Positions 62,898-64,000 of a DNA stretch of 64,000 nucleotides are shown here, in pieces. The notes beneath the pieces are model-generated. The model was not told the DNA's origin. It made no database searches and saw only the letters and a program-made list of their open reading frames with translations. Each line of letters begins with the position of its first letter. Position 1 is the first letter of the stretch. A program made the translations under genes and the position numbers. This stretch comes from Bdellovibrionia bacterium (lineage in GTDB: Bacteria > Bdellovibrionota > Bdellovibrionia > Bdellovibrionales > JAGQZY01), in NCBI GenBank assembly GCA_030427805.1, contig JAUICP010000005.1:124001-188000 (forward strand). The letters run 5' to 3'.

Positions 62898-63944
62898 ATG
62901 AATCTAATGAATACAGGCCGTAATTTATCCCTTCTCACTCTGATCGTGATGGTTGGACTCAACCTTGGAGCCCAGGAAGTTCGATTTCCTAGTAAAAGCA
63001 TCGAGATTCAAAAGGGAGATCGCCTTTTGGTAAAGGCTTTTTATGGGAGTCTTTCTCTGAGAGGAATGTCCAAGGGCAACTCTATTTCAGTATCTGGAAA
63101 ACGCGTTGAGCCAAAAATCCAAAATGAGTTTTCTAAGAGCCAAGGTGCTTGGCAGCTCAATGTTTATCGCCAAGAAAAAACCATTGTCGTCGAGACGAGC
63201 CTCCCCCAAGAAAAGTCTCTCTGGCAGAAATCACTTAATAAAGAAGTTCCGCGCATTGATTTAGTCATCAGCGCTCCTGGAATTCCGACTGAAGTCGCTT
63301 TGAATAAAGGGCGTATCGACATTCTATCCTGGCAAGCGCCGGTGAATTTAGCCATGAGCCAAGGGCGAATTCAGGTGGCTGGTATGAAATCAGATCTTCG
63401 CGCCCATCTCTCTGAAGGTTCGATTCTAGTCAAAGATCACAACGGGCGAATTAGTCTGGATACCTTTAAATCGGATGTAAATATCACCAATCAAATCGGT
63501 GAACTCGATGTCAAAAACTTTAGCGGTGAGACGGTCATCACTGGTGTCGATGGAAACCTTGATTTCAAATCCTTTGATGGCAAGAGTGAAGTGAGAAAGC
63601 TCAAAGGTAACGCCACTTTTGATATCAGTCGTGGATCCTTTACCGGTAATCTTATCGATGGACGAGTTAATGGGAGTTCTGAATCGGGCCCTATTGATAT
63701 CCAACTGGCGGGGGAGAGTGCAAATGCCGTCATCAATTCTGTCGATGGTCAGGTAAAAATTAAAGCGCCCTCGAACTCCAATGCCTATGTTCGCTTGAAG
63801 ACCGAGAAGGGGAATTTGCGGGGACCGCGATCTTTGAAATTCAGTTCAAACGTGGCCGGTCGATTTCTAATAGGCCGCCTAAAAGGTAAGCACAATGGGC
63901 GAATCAGGGCGACGACTGAATCGGGCAATATTATTCTGCGTTAA
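62898..63944 (+). CDS. Secreted DUF4097-like beta-repeat protein
   Basis: Signal peptide (N-L-S-L-L-T-L-I-V-M-V-G-L-N-L-G-A-Q), then about 320 residues of short beta-strand repeats (G-R-I-D-I-L, G-R-I-Q-V-A-G, G-R-I-S-L-D, G-E-L-D-V-K-N-F, G-N-L-D-F-K-S-F), the pattern of the DUF4097 family, which folds as a beta-solenoid at the cell surface. No catalytic motif. ATG 62898 follows GGGAG at eight bases. Confidence 0.78.
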   Translation: MNLMNTGRNLSLLTLIVMVGLNLGAQEVRFPSKSIEIQKGDRLLVKAFYGSLSLRGMSKGNSISVSGKRVEPKIQNEFSKSQGAWQLNVYRQEKTIVVETSLPQEKSLWQKSLNKEVPRIDLVISAPGIPTEVALNKGRIDILSWQAPVNLAMSQGRIQVAGMKSDLRAHLSEGSILVKDHNGRISLDTFKSDVNITNQIGELDVKNFSGETVITGVDGNLDFKSFDGKSEVRKLKGNATFDISRGSFTGNLIDGRVNGSSESGPIDIQLAGESANAVINSVDGQVKIKAPSNSNAYVRLKTEKGNLRGPRSLKFSSNVAGRFLIGRLKGKHNGRIRATTESGNIILR

Positions 63945-63975
63945 ATCGGAAAAATCTGAATAGTCTGGGAATCTT

Positions 63976-64000
63976 ATGTTGACTGAGATCCCATTTAGGA
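63976..64000 (+). CDS. Possible start of a gene cut by the window edge
   Basis: ATG at 63976 preceded by GGGAA, giving M-L-T-E-I-P-F-R before the window ends. Too short to identify or to be sure that it is coding. Confidence 0.3.

Overview
The window looks like a stretch of ordinary chromosome from a Gram-negative bacterium of the Bdellovibrionota (Bdellovibrio-like). This assignment is inferred from gene content and is not proven. Supporting points are an LptD outer-membrane assembly protein, a lipoprotein with a lipobox ending Q-N-C-G, many acidic or coiled-coil orphan proteins, an HD-GYP protein with a degenerate GYP motif, a fused E1 alpha/beta 2-oxoacid dehydrogenase, and rpsP-khpA-rimM-trmD-SPOUT methyltransferase-rplS-rnhB-yraN gene order. 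Coding density is high and most genes lie in short operons with ATGA overlaps. I see no insertion sequence, prophage, integrase or CRISPR array.

Layout. 0-2.3 kb: 3' end of scpB followed by two membrane-associated genes (the second an HTTM/VKGC-like protein). 2.3-8.1 kb: FAD dehydrogenase, phosphatidylserine decarboxylase, an NfeD-flotillin pair and a membrane-anchored NlpC/P60-like protein lacking its catalytic Cys and His. 8.1-8.4 kb: a 355-base gap with hairpins and a strong terminator, possibly a small RNA. 8.4-16.5 kb: class IV aminotransferase, P-loop kinase, a response regulator with a C-terminal HPt-like domain, a sigma-like/anti-sigma-like hybrid membrane protein, a PL14-like lipoprotein and a GH10 enzyme. 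16.6-21.5 kb: acyl-CoA dehydrogenase, fused E1 and a FabD-like acyltransferase. 21.6-28.2 kb: initiator tRNA-fMet, membrane MutS-like ATPase, HD-GYP protein, RF3 and an ABC-2 exporter. 28.3-33.4 kb: secreted proteins (unknown, CE1/PHB-depolymerase-like esterase, GH16) around ffh. 33.8-38.5 kb: the ribosomal protein/tRNA-modification cluster. 38.5-44.6 kb (minus strand): CHASE2-adenylate cyclase, class II cAMP phosphodiesterase and lptD, apparently one operon. 44.8-47.4 kb: STAS protein, coiled-coil protein and a small membrane protein. 47.38-47.64 kb: three tandem 82-bp palindrome-rich repeats between convergent genes. 47.65-58.7 kb: VKOR-DsbA fusion, ChaN-like protein, GYF-domain membrane protein, HU, TPR and FecR-like proteins, long coiled-coil protein, pyruvate kinase. 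58.7-62.7 kb (minus strand): cyclic-nucleotide-binding protein, thioesterase, ScoB, ScoA and thiolase. 62.9-64 kb: a secreted DUF4097-like beta-repeat protein and the possible start of another gene.

Functional themes. (1) cAMP signalling: cyclase, phosphodiesterase and a CNMP-binding effector all lie within 22 kb. (2) Acyl-CoA and ketone-body metabolism: acyl-CoA dehydrogenase, branched-chain-type E1, ScoAB and thiolase. (3) Scattered single secreted polysaccharide-active enzymes (PL14-like, GH10, GH16, CE1-like) rather than a polysaccharide-utilization locus. (4) Several 'dead' or recombined signalling modules. The most unexplained items are the 82-bp repeat array, the degenerate NlpC/P60 protein, the sigma/anti-sigma hybrid and the structured 8.1-8.4 kb gap. 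Many starts given here were moved downstream to the codon preceded by a good Shine-Dalgarno sequence.
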